Positions 8,054-15,348 are shown, counted from the first letter of the stretch. The stretch: 16,882 bases of DNA from Gammaproteobacteria bacterium (GCA_020027415.1 JAHRAW010000004.1:1-16882); one strand, 5' to 3'. Translations and numbers: made by a program. The notes: generated by a model from the letters alone, not told the origin.

Positions 8054-8830
8054 TTAGAACGAATAGCCTAACGCGAAGCGCAGGCCGGTTTGTTGCAGGT
8101 CAAAATCAAAGTTGCGGTTATTCGGCGACAATTGACTGGTGCCGGCGGGGTTGCGGCTGAGTTCAATTTCCTCGCTGCCGTAGTCGGTATGCTGCACCGC
8201 GATTTGCCCGAACCAGTTGTTGCGTAGCGGCACCTCCACGCCGGCCGCCACCTTCCAACCGCTAATCTTATCTTGGTCGCCGTCGGCGGCGTAGGTGTCG
8301 TTATCGTTTGACTGCCCAACCACGCTACTTTCAATTTCCAAACTACGGAAGCCGAGCATGACAAACGGATTGACTGTGTTGCCGTGCCGGCTGACGAAGC
8401 CGAGTATTTCATAGGCGGAGTCGGAGGACAGCGTGATGTTGGAAAAGATTTGCCCGCCTAATCCTCCTTTGGTTCGCACGTCGGGGTAGGTGACTGAATC
8501 TTGGCTATAGCCGAGTTGTAGCTCGATGGCGGTGCGCGGGCTTAGTGCATGGCGGTATTGCCCGAAGATGCCGGGTGAGGTATCGATTGCGCGGTGAAAT
8601 TCGCTGCCGCGTTGGCGGGCGGAAGCGGATAAGTTGTGGGTAAAGGCGGTTGCCGAGCGTTGCGGGGAGATCTCGATGCCGAGGCGAAATTCGGCATGCG
8701 CGGTGGAGAAGCCGAAAAAGGCGAAGGTGAGCGAAGCGATTAGACAATAAGCCCCGCGCCCGCTGAGCCGATTTAGGCGGTGGTTAGCCGAAAATTGGGG
8801 GGGGGGGGGGGGGTGAAATGGTTGAGTGAT
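8054..8830 (-). CDS. Outer-membrane beta-barrel protein; start codon not found (possibly disrupted)
   Basis: The frame is open from just after a stop at 8831-8833 to the TAA at 8054. Hand translation gives a basic stretch (NHRLNRLSGRGAY), a hydrophobic core CLIASLTFAFFGFS and a signal peptidase I site TAHA|EF near 8690-8693, then ~212 mature residues. The mature part alternates polar and hydrophobic residues and ends FALGYSF, a typical last strand with C-terminal Phe. It is therefore probably a small outer-membrane barrel with a surface loop such as NDNDTYAADGDQDK. No ATG, GTG or TTG occurs in frame before the signal peptide. The first is a GTG at 8479, which would remove the signal peptide and first strands. 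Promoter, ribosome binding site and terminator all look intact. Specific family and function are not recognised. Confidence 0.65.
   Translation of the reverse strand: MTQPFHPPPPPQFSANHRLNRLSGRGAYCLIASLTFAFFGFSTAHAEFRLGIEISPQRSATAFTHNLSASARQRGSEFHRAIDTSPGIFGQYRHALSPRTAIELQLGYSQDSVTYPDVRTKGGLGGQIFSNITLSSDSAYEILGFVSRHGNTVNPFVMLGFRSLEIESSVVGQSNDNDTYAADGDQDKISGWKVAAGVEVPLRNNWFGQIAVQHTDYGSEEIELSRNPAGTSQLSPNNRNFDFDLQQTGLRFALGYSF
8797..8813. repeat. 17-bp homopolymer (G on plus, C on the coding strand)
   Basis: Seventeen consecutive G residues are read on the plus strand, giving a run of C in the mRNA sense of the barrel gene. The tract lies between the ribosome binding site (8854-8858) and the signal-peptide region. 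It codes for prolines in the barrel frame as given. Such tracts slip readily in vivo and are also easily miscalled, so the length 17 should not be trusted without read-level evidence. Confidence 0.85.
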
Positions 8831-8834
8831 TTAA

Positions 8835-8858
8835 TTAGTGTTGCATGGGATAGCCTCC
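8835..8858 (-). promoter_or_regulatory. Strong ribosome binding site with a three-codon open frame
   Basis: A perfect Shine-Dalgarno GGAGG (8854-8858) sits 7 nt before an ATG at 8844-8846. The frame reads Met-Gln-His and stops at TAA (8835-8837), so it does not enter the barrel frame. This is either the original start of the barrel gene, since damaged, or a minimal leader ORF. Because the stop precedes the C tract, no change in tract length alone can connect this ATG to the barrel. Confidence 0.6.
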
Positions 8859-8927
8859 AGAATGGTTTGGTGAAAATATGGCTGTATTGAGCAGGCAACC
8901 GGGTTGGGTGGACTGCTGGTGAGGCGA

Positions 8928-8956
8928 AATGTAGCCGACTTGGGTGGGGATGTCAA
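8928..8956 (-). promoter_or_regulatory. Sigma-70 type promoter for the barrel gene
   Basis: On the minus strand a consensus -35 TTGACA (8951-8956) is separated by exactly 17 nt from TACATT (8928-8933), which matches the -10 consensus at four of six positions. Transcription would begin near 8921, leaving a leader of about 75 nt to the GGAGG/ATG at 8846. It is the best promoter match I see in the window. Confidence 0.7.
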
Positions 8957-9013
8957 TTGATATCGGAGGAATTATGAGATTTTCGCAACCCCCACTAACC
9001 TAACTACTTAGTC

Positions 9014-9036
9014 AAAAAATCGCCGGCAGCGATTTT
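9014..9036 (-). terminator. Rho-independent terminator after nadE
   Basis: Inverted repeat AAAATCGC (9016-9023) and GCGATTTT (9029-9036) around a 5-nt loop. On the minus strand the hairpin is followed by TTTTTT (plus-strand A run 9014-9019). It lies about 110 bp after the nadE stop at 9145 and would insulate nadE from the barrel-gene promoter. The plus-strand side also carries a short TTTT, so weak bidirectional action is possible. Confidence 0.75.
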
Positions 9037-9144
9037 CGCACAAGCCCTGCGCAAGCATGGGTGGTGTCACGGATGATACCCACAATCTGGCGGTCTTTTA
9101 ATCTGGAATCCAACGGGCTGGGGTTGCGGCAAGGGCTTAGCCGC

Positions 9145-10809
9145 CTAGCCTGGCATGCTAAAAAACTTGCTTGTAATCGGATAACGTCGATCTTTGCCGA
9201 AAGCGCGCGAGGTGACTCGCACGCCGGGCGGCGCTTGCCGCCGTTTGTGTTCATTTGCCGCCACCATGCGGATGACTCGGCGCACGGTTTCGGGGTCGTG
9301 GCCGGCGGCGATGATTTGTTGCGCCGAGTGGTCGTGCTGAATGAAGGCTTCCAGTATCGGGTCCAGCGTTTCATAAGGCGGCAAACTATCTTGGTCGCGT
9401 TGGTCGGGCGCCAGTTCCGCGCTCGGCGCGCGGCGCAATACGCGTTCGCCAATTACCGGCGCAACCGTGTTGCGATAACGCGCCAACCGATAGACCATAC
9501 TCTTTGGCACATCCTTGAGCGCGGCAAAACCGCCGACCATGTCGCCATATAAAGTGGCATAGCCGACCGCCAGTTCGCTTTTGTTGCCGGTGTTCAGCAC
9601 CAGATATCCCAATTGGTTGGATATCGCCATCAACAGCAACCCGCGACCGCGCGCTTGGATATTTTGGTCGGTGATATCCATTTTCGCATCCGTGCCGCCG
9701 CCGCCGTTTTTGCCGAGGTCGGTGAAAATCGGCGCCAGTTGCGCGGTGGCGGCGCAAACCAGCGGCTGCAGCGGAATCAACTGGTAGCGAACGCGCATGA
9801 GGCTGGCTTGCTTGCGCGCTTCTTCCAAACTCAGGTCGCTGGTGTAGCGGGATGGCATCATCACCGCAAGCACCCGCTGCGCGCCGACCGCGTCGGCGGC
9901 GATGGCGAGGCTCAGTGCCGAATCAAGCCCGCCGGATAAGCCCAGTACGAGGCCTTGAAAGCCGTTTTTCTCCACATAATCGCGCACCCCCAACACTAAC
10001 GCTTGGTAAATTAATTCAGCGCCTTGCGGCGGCGACGCGATTTCACCCGCGATAAATTTGCCGCGCTGAAAGACAACCGCCGCCAAGCGCTCACGAAACG
10101 CCGGCAAGCGCGCCGCCACCCGCCCGTCGCCATTCACCACCACCGAACACCCGTCAAATACCAACTCATCCTGCCCGCCCACTTGATTGAGGTAGAGGAT
10201 CGGCAAGTTGAATTGACGCGCTTTTTTCAGCACTACGCCTTGTTCGCGCAACGAGGCTTGTGCATCGTGAAACGGCGAGGCGTTGATGGAAACGATTAAC
10301 TCGGCGCCTTGTTCGCGGGCTTGTTTGAGCGGCGCGCGTTGCCAAATATCCTCGCACACGGTCAAGCCGATGCGCACGCCGTTGAGGTCAATTGCTTGGG
10401 CTTGCCGTCCGGCGGTGAAGTAACGTTTTTCATCAAACACCGCATAGTTCGGCAGGTGTCGTTTGCGGTAGCAGGCGCGCACCTCGCCGTTGGCTAACAC
10501 CGACAGCGCATTAAAAACCTTGCCGCGCTCGGCCAGCGGATGCCCGAGCATGACGGTGAGCGCGCGTCGGGTTTTGGTGAAGGCGAGCAACTCCGCCAAG
10601 CCATGCGCGCACTGGCGCATAAAATCATCACGCAACAGCAAATCTTCCGGCGGGTAACCGCATAACGCCAGTTCCGGAAAAATCACCGCATCGCTCGCCA
10701 ATTCATCGTGCGCCACGCGACAGTGCGCGATGATTTTGGCAAGGTTGCCGGCAATATCGCCGACCGTGGGATTAATCTGCGCGAGGGCGAATTTGATGGC
10801 GCCGGACAT
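9145..10809 (-). CDS. nadE: Glutamine-dependent NAD(+) synthetase
   Basis: Final step of NAD synthesis: amidation of deamido-NAD with glutamine as nitrogen donor, using ATP. From the ATG at 10809 (MSGAIKFALAQINPTVGD) the protein is 554 aa. The N-terminal nitrilase-type glutaminase domain has the triad E46 (FPELALCGYPPEDLL), K117 (YRKRHLPNY) and C152 (LTVCEDIW). The C-terminal NAD synthase domain has the ATP-pyrophosphatase loop SGGLDSA (292-298), then GNKSELAVGYATLYGDM and a family-typical end (KDRRYPITSKF). A TTG at 10878 would add 23 unlike residues and is rejected. It lies ~110 bp after tatC on the same strand and ends at a hairpin terminator. No strong Shine-Dalgarno was seen. Confidence 0.96.
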   Translation of the reverse strand: MSGAIKFALAQINPTVGDIAGNLAKIIAHCRVAHDELASDAVIFPELALCGYPPEDLLLRDDFMRQCAHGLAELLAFTKTRRALTVMLGHPLAERGKVFNALSVLANGEVRACYRKRHLPNYAVFDEKRYFTAGRQAQAIDLNGVRIGLTVCEDIWQRAPLKQAREQGAELIVSINASPFHDAQASLREQGVVLKKARQFNLPILYLNQVGGQDELVFDGCSVVVNGDGRVAARLPAFRERLAAVVFQRGKFIAGEIASPPQGAELIYQALVLGVRDYVEKNGFQGLVLGLSGGLDSALSLAIAADAVGAQRVLAVMMPSRYTSDLSLEEARKQASLMRVRYQLIPLQPLVCAATAQLAPIFTDLGKNGGGGTDAKMDITDQNIQARGRGLLLMAISNQLGYLVLNTGNKSELAVGYATLYGDMVGGFAALKDVPKSMVYRLARYRNTVAPVIGERVLRRAPSAELAPDQRDQDSLPPYETLDPILEAFIQHDHSAQQIIAAGHDPETVRRVIRMVAANEHKRRQAPPGVRVTSRAFGKDRRYPITSKFFSMPG

Positions 10810-10918
10810 ACGCGATGCGGCTACGCGGTGGGTTGAGTGGAGGTTGAAGCCGTAAATGGAGCGATAGAAAATGGGCAAATTGTACGCCTAGCGTAGCGCA
10901 GCACTGCCGCCGCCGAGT

Positions 10919-11707
10919 TTAACGAGGCTCGGCGGGCTTGGGCTTGGAGTTGGCTTTTAGGCTGGATTTAGGCTGGTTATCCATATATTTCGCGCACAGC
11001 AAGCCGACTTCAAATAACAGCCACACCGGAATCGCCAACAGAGTCTGTGAAAAAATATCCGGCGGGGTGAGCAGCATACCCATCACAAACGCGCCGATGA
11101 TGATATACGGGCGCTTGCTTTTCAATTGTTCGGTGGTCAGCACGCCCATGCGCACCATCAGCACGGTCGCCACCGGCACTTCAAAAGCGACCCCAAAAGC
11201 AAAGAATAATTTGATGACAAAACCAAGATAGGCGTTGATGTCGGTCATTACCGCCACGCCTTGTGGGGCGGTGGCGGTGAAGAACTTGAAGATAATCGGG
11301 AATACCACGAAATAGGCGAACAAAATGCCCAAATAAAACAGCACGCTGCTGGACAGCAACAACGGCACCACCAAACGTTTTTCATGCGCGTATAAGCCGG
11401 GCGCAACAAACGCCCATATCTGATACAAAAGATGCGGCACGGCGATGGCAAACGCGCATGCGAAAGCGAATTTGAACGGCACGAAAAACGGGCCATGCGG
11501 CTCGGTGGAAATCATGCTGTTGCCGGCCGGCAACACCGACATCAGCGGTTTTGCCAGTATTTCGTATAAATCGTTGGCGAACGGCGCCAACAGTAAAAAA
11601 ATGACCAACACCGCGCCCAGCCCGCGTATCAAGCGGTTGCGCAGTTCCACCAGATGCGAGATCAGCGAGCCTTCGGCGCCGGCGGGGTTGCCGTTTGCGG
11701 TGGTCAT
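10919..11707 (-). CDS. tatC: Sec-independent protein translocase subunit TatC
   Basis: Polytopic inner-membrane receptor of the twin-arginine translocation system, which binds twin-arginine signal peptides together with TatB. From the ATG at 11707 it is 262 aa. The cytoplasmic N-terminus carries SLISHLVELRNRLIRGL with the conserved Glu at residue 21. Six hydrophobic segments follow; recognisable blocks are PFFVPFKFAFACAF, LYQIWAFVAPGLY.HEKR, FAYFVVFPIIFKFF, FGVAFEVPVATVL, RPYIIIGAFVMGMLLTPPDI and the final LLFEVGLL. The C-terminal tail is basic and Pro/Lys-rich. The frame stays open to an ATG at 11872, but those extra 55 residues are Cys-rich and unlike TatC, so the internal ATG is chosen. 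The distance to tatB is about 390 bp, wide for tat genes. Confidence 0.95.
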   Translation of the reverse strand: MTTANGNPAGAEGSLISHLVELRNRLIRGLGAVLVIFLLLAPFANDLYEILAKPLMSVLPAGNSMISTEPHGPFFVPFKFAFACAFAIAVPHLLYQIWAFVAPGLYAHEKRLVVPLLLSSSVLFYLGILFAYFVVFPIIFKFFTATAPQGVAVMTDINAYLGFVIKLFFAFGVAFEVPVATVLMVRMGVLTTEQLKSKRPYIIIGAFVMGMLLTPPDIFSQTLLAIPVWLLFEVGLLCAKYMDNQPKSSLKANSKPKPAEPR

Positions 11708-12098
11708 CGGGGCGAATCGGGCGGCGAAATTAGCATACCAAACGGGACGCATACAATACAAATACGCGAGGCGGGCACAACGGCAGTTTAAAAAATGAGC
11801 GGTTCCTGACTTTTTCTCGCATATGATTACGGGAATCGAGCATTGCCTAATAACAAATAGCCCCATTTTCATTCAGGGAAGGCTATTCGCAAGGAAGTCA
11901 TGGTTACCAGTAACACCGCCAAGTTACTGAGGTGAGGTTATTCCCAACCCAATATGTGGATGAAACACCATGCGCCCTGACTATATCACATGCTCATGGT
12001 AGTGGGGAATGATTTCATATGGGGCGGCGGCGATTAGAGGATTAGCAGCCAGCAAGAATCGCGCCGAATCAAGCGCGTAAAATCAAGCGGGGCGCCGC
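11708..12098. other. Unexplained tatB-tatC intergenic region
   Basis: A 391-bp stretch with no convincing gene on either strand. By hand count 11821-12000 is about 44% G+C, lower than nearby coding sequence. It contains a 9-bp direct repeat AATCAAGCG at 12067-12075 and 12081-12089, and a small inverted repeat AATAGCC/GGCTATT (11856-11862 and 11881-11887). A plus-strand mini-ORF (11900-11935) has an AAGGA-type site, but its significance is doubtful. It may hold a promoter for tatC or the remains of an insertion. Confidence 0.5.
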
Positions 12099-12731
12099 CT
12101 ACGCAGCCGCGCATTTACATTCCTTTTTTGCGCCGCCGATGACGCCTTGTTGCTTTCTGGCGACTTCAAGGGTGATAAAGGGTCCGTGCCAGGTTGTGTG
12201 CGCCGGCTTAGAGCCGCCGCCGCGCCCCTGTCCCTGCCTGCAATGCCCACACGAGCCGATATGAATCGCGGTGTACTTTTTTTGCTGATTTTGGTAGAGG
12301 TAATAACGCTGCACCGCAGTCGGCGCGGTTGCCACTGGTTTTTTAGCGGCGCGTTTGGTGGAACTGGTTTGCGCGACTTTGGCGCGGGGTTGGTTCGCGC
12401 GCTTCACTTGCGAAGTTGGCTTGGGCTTGGGCGTAGGCGTGGGCGGTGAGGCTTGCTGGGAAGATGCTTGCAGCGGTTGCTTCAACGCTTGGGTGGCGTC
12501 TTTGAATTGACCGCCGGCATCTTCAATATCGCGTTTCAGCGCGCCGAGATCGGCGATATTTTGTTCGCGCAGTTCGCGGTTGAAGTCAGTTTTCACTTCG
12601 TTTAGCGTTTTGCGGGCTTTGCTCAACCACAAACCGACCCGATAAGCCACCCCCGGCAACCGCTGCGGTCCGACAATGATCAGCGCGACCACGCCGATGA
12701 CGGCAAGTTCCCAGAAGCCAACATCAAACAT
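12099..12731 (-). CDS. tatB: Twin-arginine translocase TatB with a C-terminal cysteine-containing domain
   Basis: TatB partners TatC in recognising twin-arginine signal peptides. The start MFDVGFWELAVIGVVALIIV with GPQRLPG is classic: conserved E8, one membrane helix, the hinge P22, then an amphipathic helix to about residue 60. A Pro/Lys/Ser-rich linker spans ~90-140, as in many TatB proteins. The unusual part is residues ~142-210: YYLYQNQQ, then AIHIGSCGHC with C161xxC164, a Gly-rich stretch, WHGPF (181-185), an Ala-containing helix, and a final KECKC (C205, C207). This is not part of normal TatB and resembles small zinc-ribbon-like proteins of unknown function (inferred from memory of the pattern). 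The frame is continuous through an A7 run. A GTG at 12314 could start the domain separately, but lacks a Shine-Dalgarno. TatA lies 79 bp upstream. Confidence 0.9.
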   Translation of the reverse strand: MFDVGFWELAVIGVVALIIVGPQRLPGVAYRVGLWLSKARKTLNEVKTDFNRELREQNIADLGALKRDIEDAGGQFKDATQALKQPLQASSQQASPPTPTPKPKPTSQVKRANQPRAKVAQTSSTKRAAKKPVATAPTAVQRYYLYQNQQKKYTAIHIGSCGHCRQGQGRGGGSKPAHTTWHGPFITLEVARKQQGVIGGAKKECKCAAA

Positions 12732-12810
12732 GGGGGCGGGGCGGGCGAACTGGCGATGCCAGTCGGGCGCTCAGGTGGCTGGCTCAGGGTGGCGGGCTAC
12801 GGTTGCCGGC

Positions 12811-13092
12811 TTAGGACTTCTTGCCGTCAACTTGCTCAGCGGGCGCGCTTGCCGGCTCGGCGGGCGCATCCGCCGCTTCGCTCGCGTTCGCGGCGGCATC
12901 GTGGGCGATTTCTTCGCCCTTGTCGCCTTCGCCTTCGCCCTTATCGCCGCTGTCATGCGCCGCTTTTTTGAAGCCTTTAATGGCGCCGCCGAGGTCGCCG
13001 CCGAGGTTGCGCAGTTTCTTGGTGCCGAATAACAACAGCACAATCACCAAAATAATCAGCAACTGCCAGATACCAATGCCGCCTATGCCCAT
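12811..13092 (-). CDS. tatA: Twin-arginine translocase pore component TatA
   Basis: Multimerises in the inner membrane to form the Tat translocation path. The 93-aa protein has a short periplasmic start (MGIGGIGIWQ), a membrane helix LLIILVIVLLLF, the FGTKKL hinge (F22 G23), an amphipathic helix with DLGGAIKGFKKA (about 33-44), and an acidic Ala/Glu-rich tail. A GGGGA about 5 nt before the ATG can serve as ribosome binding site. It lies ~105 bp after hisI; his genes leading into tatABC is a recurrent arrangement in Beta- and some Gammaproteobacteria, but there hisE normally lies between hisI and tatA. Confidence 0.95.
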   Translation of the reverse strand: MGIGGIGIWQLLIILVIVLLLFGTKKLRNLGGDLGGAIKGFKKAAHDSGDKGEGEGDKGEEIAHDAAANASEAADAPAEPASAPAEQVDGKKS

Positions 13093-13196
13093 GATTTTCC
13101 CCGCGTTTGTGTTGATGTGACCAGTTTGATTGAAATATGCCTAAGTGTAATGCAACCGGTCGGTTGGATTACAGTCGCCGCCGCGCCGAGTGCGCA

Positions 13197-13610
13197 TCAC
13201 GCCCGGCTGCGCCCGTAAATCTCATGCGGGTCTTTCAACACCGCTTCCACCGCGCGCCACGCGCGCTCTTCATAGCGCCGATAAAAACAACTGCGCCGCC
13301 CGGTATGACAAGCAAGCCCGCCGCGTTGCTCAACTTGCAGCAGCACCGCATCGCCATCGCAATCCAAGCGGATTTCTTTGAGCAGTTGCGTATGCCCGGA
13401 TTGCTCGCCTTTGCGCCATAGTTGGCGCCGTGAACGCGAATAATACACCGCCCGCTGTTCGGCAAGGGTGGCGCGCAACGCCGCCCGGTTCATCCACGCC
13501 AACATCAGAATTTTGCCGCTGTCGTGCTGCTGAGCGATGACCGGCACCAACCCGGCGGCGTCCCACTTGATGTGCGCGCACAACGATTCTGCATAACTTG
13601 ATTCCGACAT
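13197..13610 (-). CDS. hisI: Phosphoribosyl-AMP cyclohydrolase
   Basis: Third step of histidine synthesis: opens the adenine ring of PR-AMP, as a Zn/Mg enzyme in the cytoplasm. From the ATG at 13610 it is 137 aa. Typical blocks are LVPVIAQQHDSGKILMLAWM, VYYSRSRRQLWRKGEQSGH, the metal site DCDGDAVL (D83, C84, D85, D87) and ACHTGRRSCFYR (C101, H102, C108). A TTG at 13628 adds six residues and is not preferred. The protein ends soon after the core, so there is no fused HisE domain, and no hisE gene fits in the 104 bp before tatA. It follows hisF after ~100 bp. Confidence 0.95.
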   Translation of the reverse strand: MSESSYAESLCAHIKWDAAGLVPVIAQQHDSGKILMLAWMNRAALRATLAEQRAVYYSRSRRQLWRKGEQSGHTQLLKEIRLDCDGDAVLLQVEQRGGLACHTGRRSCFYRRYEERAWRAVEAVLKDPHEIYGRSRA

Positions 13611-13711
13611 TTTTGACGCATTCCGCAAATTTTAATAAATGGTGGGGGGCAATTTTGTGGGCTTAGTTTAGCCGATATGACGAGCGGCGTTGCGCTTGCG
13701 CCGCCGCCAAC

Positions 13712-14500
13712 TCAAAGGCTAACCTCAATCTCCTGCGCCGCCATAAATTGCTTGGCTTGTTGCACCGTGTGTTCGCCGAAGTGAAAAATGCTCGCCGCCA
13801 ACACCGCATCGGCGCCGCCCACTCGTATGCCATCGGCAAGGTGCTGCAGGTTGCCGACCCCGCCGGAGGCGATGACCGGCACGCTCACCGCGGCGCTGAT
13901 ACGCGCGATTAACTCCAAATCAAAGCCTTCCCGAGTGCCGTCTCGGTCCATGCTGGTGACCAACAATTCGCCCGCCCCGCAGCCAACCATGCGGCGCGCC
14001 CAGTCCAGCGCGTCCAAGCCGGTGGCGTTGCGCCCGCCGTGCGTATAAATTTGCCATTGCGGGCTTGTGGTGTTCGCCTGGTTCGCCTGGTTCACTACGC
14101 GCTTAGCGTCAAGCGCCACCACGATGCACTGGTTGCCGAAATACGCGCTTGCCTCGCGGATGAAATCCGGGCGTTCAATCGCGGTGGTGTTGATGGATAC
14201 TTTGTCGGCGCCGACATTCAGCAGTTTGCGAATATCCTGCAAGCGGCGGATGCCGCCGCCCACGGTGAGCGGGATGAACACCTCGCGCGCCACTTTTTCC
14301 ACCACCGCGACCATGGTATCGCGCTCCTCGGCGCTGGCGGTGATATCCAAAAAGGCGATTTCATCCGCGCCTTGGCGGTCATAACGGCGCGCCACGGCAA
14401 CCGGGTCGCCGGCGTCCGCCAAATCCACAAAGCGCACTCCCTTGACCACGCGCCCGGCGGCCACATCCAGGCACGGGATAATTCGTTTGGCAAGCGCCAT
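13712..14500 (-). CDS. hisF: Imidazole glycerol phosphate synthase subunit HisF
   Basis: Cyclase subunit that, with ammonia from HisH, converts PRFAR to imidazole glycerol phosphate and AICAR. The 262-aa (beta/alpha)8 barrel shows LAKRIIPCLDVAAGRVVKG with catalytic D12, DPVAVARRYDRQGADEIAFL, PLTVGGGIR, GADKVSINT, the second catalytic Asp D131 in VALDAKR, THGGRNATGLDALDWA, LLVTSMDRDGTREGFD and PVIASGGVGN. After DAKR there is a short insertion containing NQANQAN, produced by a 9-bp tandem duplication GTTCGCCTG (plus strand, 14072-14089). It falls in a loop that varies within the family. hisA ends 50 bp upstream. Confidence 0.97.
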   Translation of the reverse strand: MALAKRIIPCLDVAAGRVVKGVRFVDLADAGDPVAVARRYDRQGADEIAFLDITASAEERDTMVAVVEKVAREVFIPLTVGGGIRRLQDIRKLLNVGADKVSINTTAIERPDFIREASAYFGNQCIVVALDAKRVVNQANQANTTSPQWQIYTHGGRNATGLDALDWARRMVGCGAGELLVTSMDRDGTREGFDLELIARISAAVSVPVIASGGVGNLQHLADGIRVGGADAVLAASIFHFGEHTVQQAKQFMAAQEIEVSL

Positions 14501-14550
14501 CGTTGAGGGTCCGCAAACGGAGCAATGAAGCGCGCGGCAGCCGCCGGCGG

Positions 14551-15306
14551 CTATAAGCCAAACGCCGCTTGTCCGGCAATCTCATCGGCCGCTTGCTGCC
14601 CTTCGGCGAAATCCAAGGTGCCTTGATAAATCGCCCGCCCGGTAATCACGCCGATGATGCCGGCGCTGGCGACGGCGGCGAGTTTCCGCACATTTTCTAT
14701 GTTGTGCACGCCGCCGGCGGCGATGACCGGGATTTTCACCGCTGCGGCGAGTTGCAAAGTCGCTTTGATATTCACCCCTTGCAACATACCGTCGCGGCTA
14801 ATGTCGGTGTAAATAATCGCTTCCACGCCGTCGGCTTGAAAGTGCTGCGCCATGTCAATCACCTCGTGGCGCGATAATTTAGACCACCCTTCGGTCGCCA
14901 CTTTGCCGTCTTTGGCATCCAAGCCGACAATCACATGCGCCGGAAACTCGGCGCACAAGTCGCTGATGAAATGCGGCTCGTTGATCGCCTGCGTGCCGAT
15001 GATGACATAGCGCACTCCGGCTTGAATATAGGTTTCCACGCTCTCCTCGGTGCGGATGCCGCCGCCCACTTGGATGGGCAAATCGGGATACTTGCTGGCA
15101 ATTTGGTGGATCACATCGGCGTTGACCGGCTCGCCGCTGAACGCGCCGTCCAGATCAACAATATGCAATCGCCGCGCGCCGGCTTCCACCCAGCGCGCCG
15201 CCATAGCCAGCGGGTCATCGGAGAATACTGTGCTCTCGCGACGGTCGCCCTGCCGCAAGCGCACGCATTGTCCCGCTTTCAAATCAATCGCCGGAATTAA
15301 CAGCAT
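14551..15306 (-). CDS. hisA: Phosphoribosylformimino-AICAR phosphate isomerase
   Basis: Isomerises ProFAR to PRFAR in histidine synthesis. The 251-aa barrel begins MLLIPAIDLKAGQCVRL with catalytic D8, followed by LHIVDLDGAFSGEPVN, IQVGGGIRTEESVE, YVIIGTQAINEP and the second catalytic D130 in VGLDAKDGKVATEGW, then IIYTDISRDGMLQG, IPVIAAGGVHN and GVITGRAIYQGTLDF. Length and motifs match the family. It lies 42 bp after hisH and 50 bp before hisF, consistent with one transcript. Confidence 0.97.
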   Translation of the reverse strand: MLLIPAIDLKAGQCVRLRQGDRRESTVFSDDPLAMAARWVEAGARRLHIVDLDGAFSGEPVNADVIHQIASKYPDLPIQVGGGIRTEESVETYIQAGVRYVIIGTQAINEPHFISDLCAEFPAHVIVGLDAKDGKVATEGWSKLSRHEVIDMAQHFQADGVEAIIYTDISRDGMLQGVNIKATLQLAAAVKIPVIAAGGVHNIENVRKLAAVASAGIIGVITGRAIYQGTLDFAEGQQAADEIAGQAAFGL

Positions 15307-15348
15307 GGTGACTGAACCTCGTATAAAAACTGGATGCGCAAGACGATT

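Noticed and set aside
8505..8747. Frame beginning TTG at 8747 (MSNRFAHLRLF...) overlapping the barrel gene
   Set aside because: It is Arg/Pro-rich, overlaps the signal peptide and first strands in another frame, and lacks a ribosome binding site. The frame of 8054-8830 explains the region better.
8974..9003. Plus-strand mini-ORF (MRFSQPPLT) with a perfect GGAGGAATT-ATG site, followed by the hairpin at 9016-9036, resembling a leader peptide with attenuator
   Set aside because: Nothing follows on the plus strand except antisense nadE, and the hairpin is better explained as the nadE terminator. The GGAGG match can arise by chance in one place in 17 kb.
11708..11872. N-terminal extension of TatC to the ATG at 11872
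   Set aside because: The extra 55 residues are Cys-rich and unlike any TatC N-terminus, and there is no Shine-Dalgarno at 11872. The ATG at 11707 gives the normal topology.
11900..11935. Plus-strand mini-ORF (MVTSNTAKLLR) with an AAGGA-type site in the tatB-tatC gap
   Set aside because: Too short to support, with no recognisable family and no promoter or downstream gene on that strand.
12277..12283. A7 run (coding strand) in tatB as a programmed frameshift or sequencing error creating the fusion
   Set aside because: The extension reads coherently on both sides of the run (YYLYQNQQ before, KYTAIHIGSCGHC after), so a frameshift there would break rather than create the domain.
14072..14089. 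9-bp tandem duplication in hisF as a sign of pseudogenisation
   Set aside because: The duplication is frame-neutral, lies in a variable loop, and both catalytic Asp residues and later motifs are intact.
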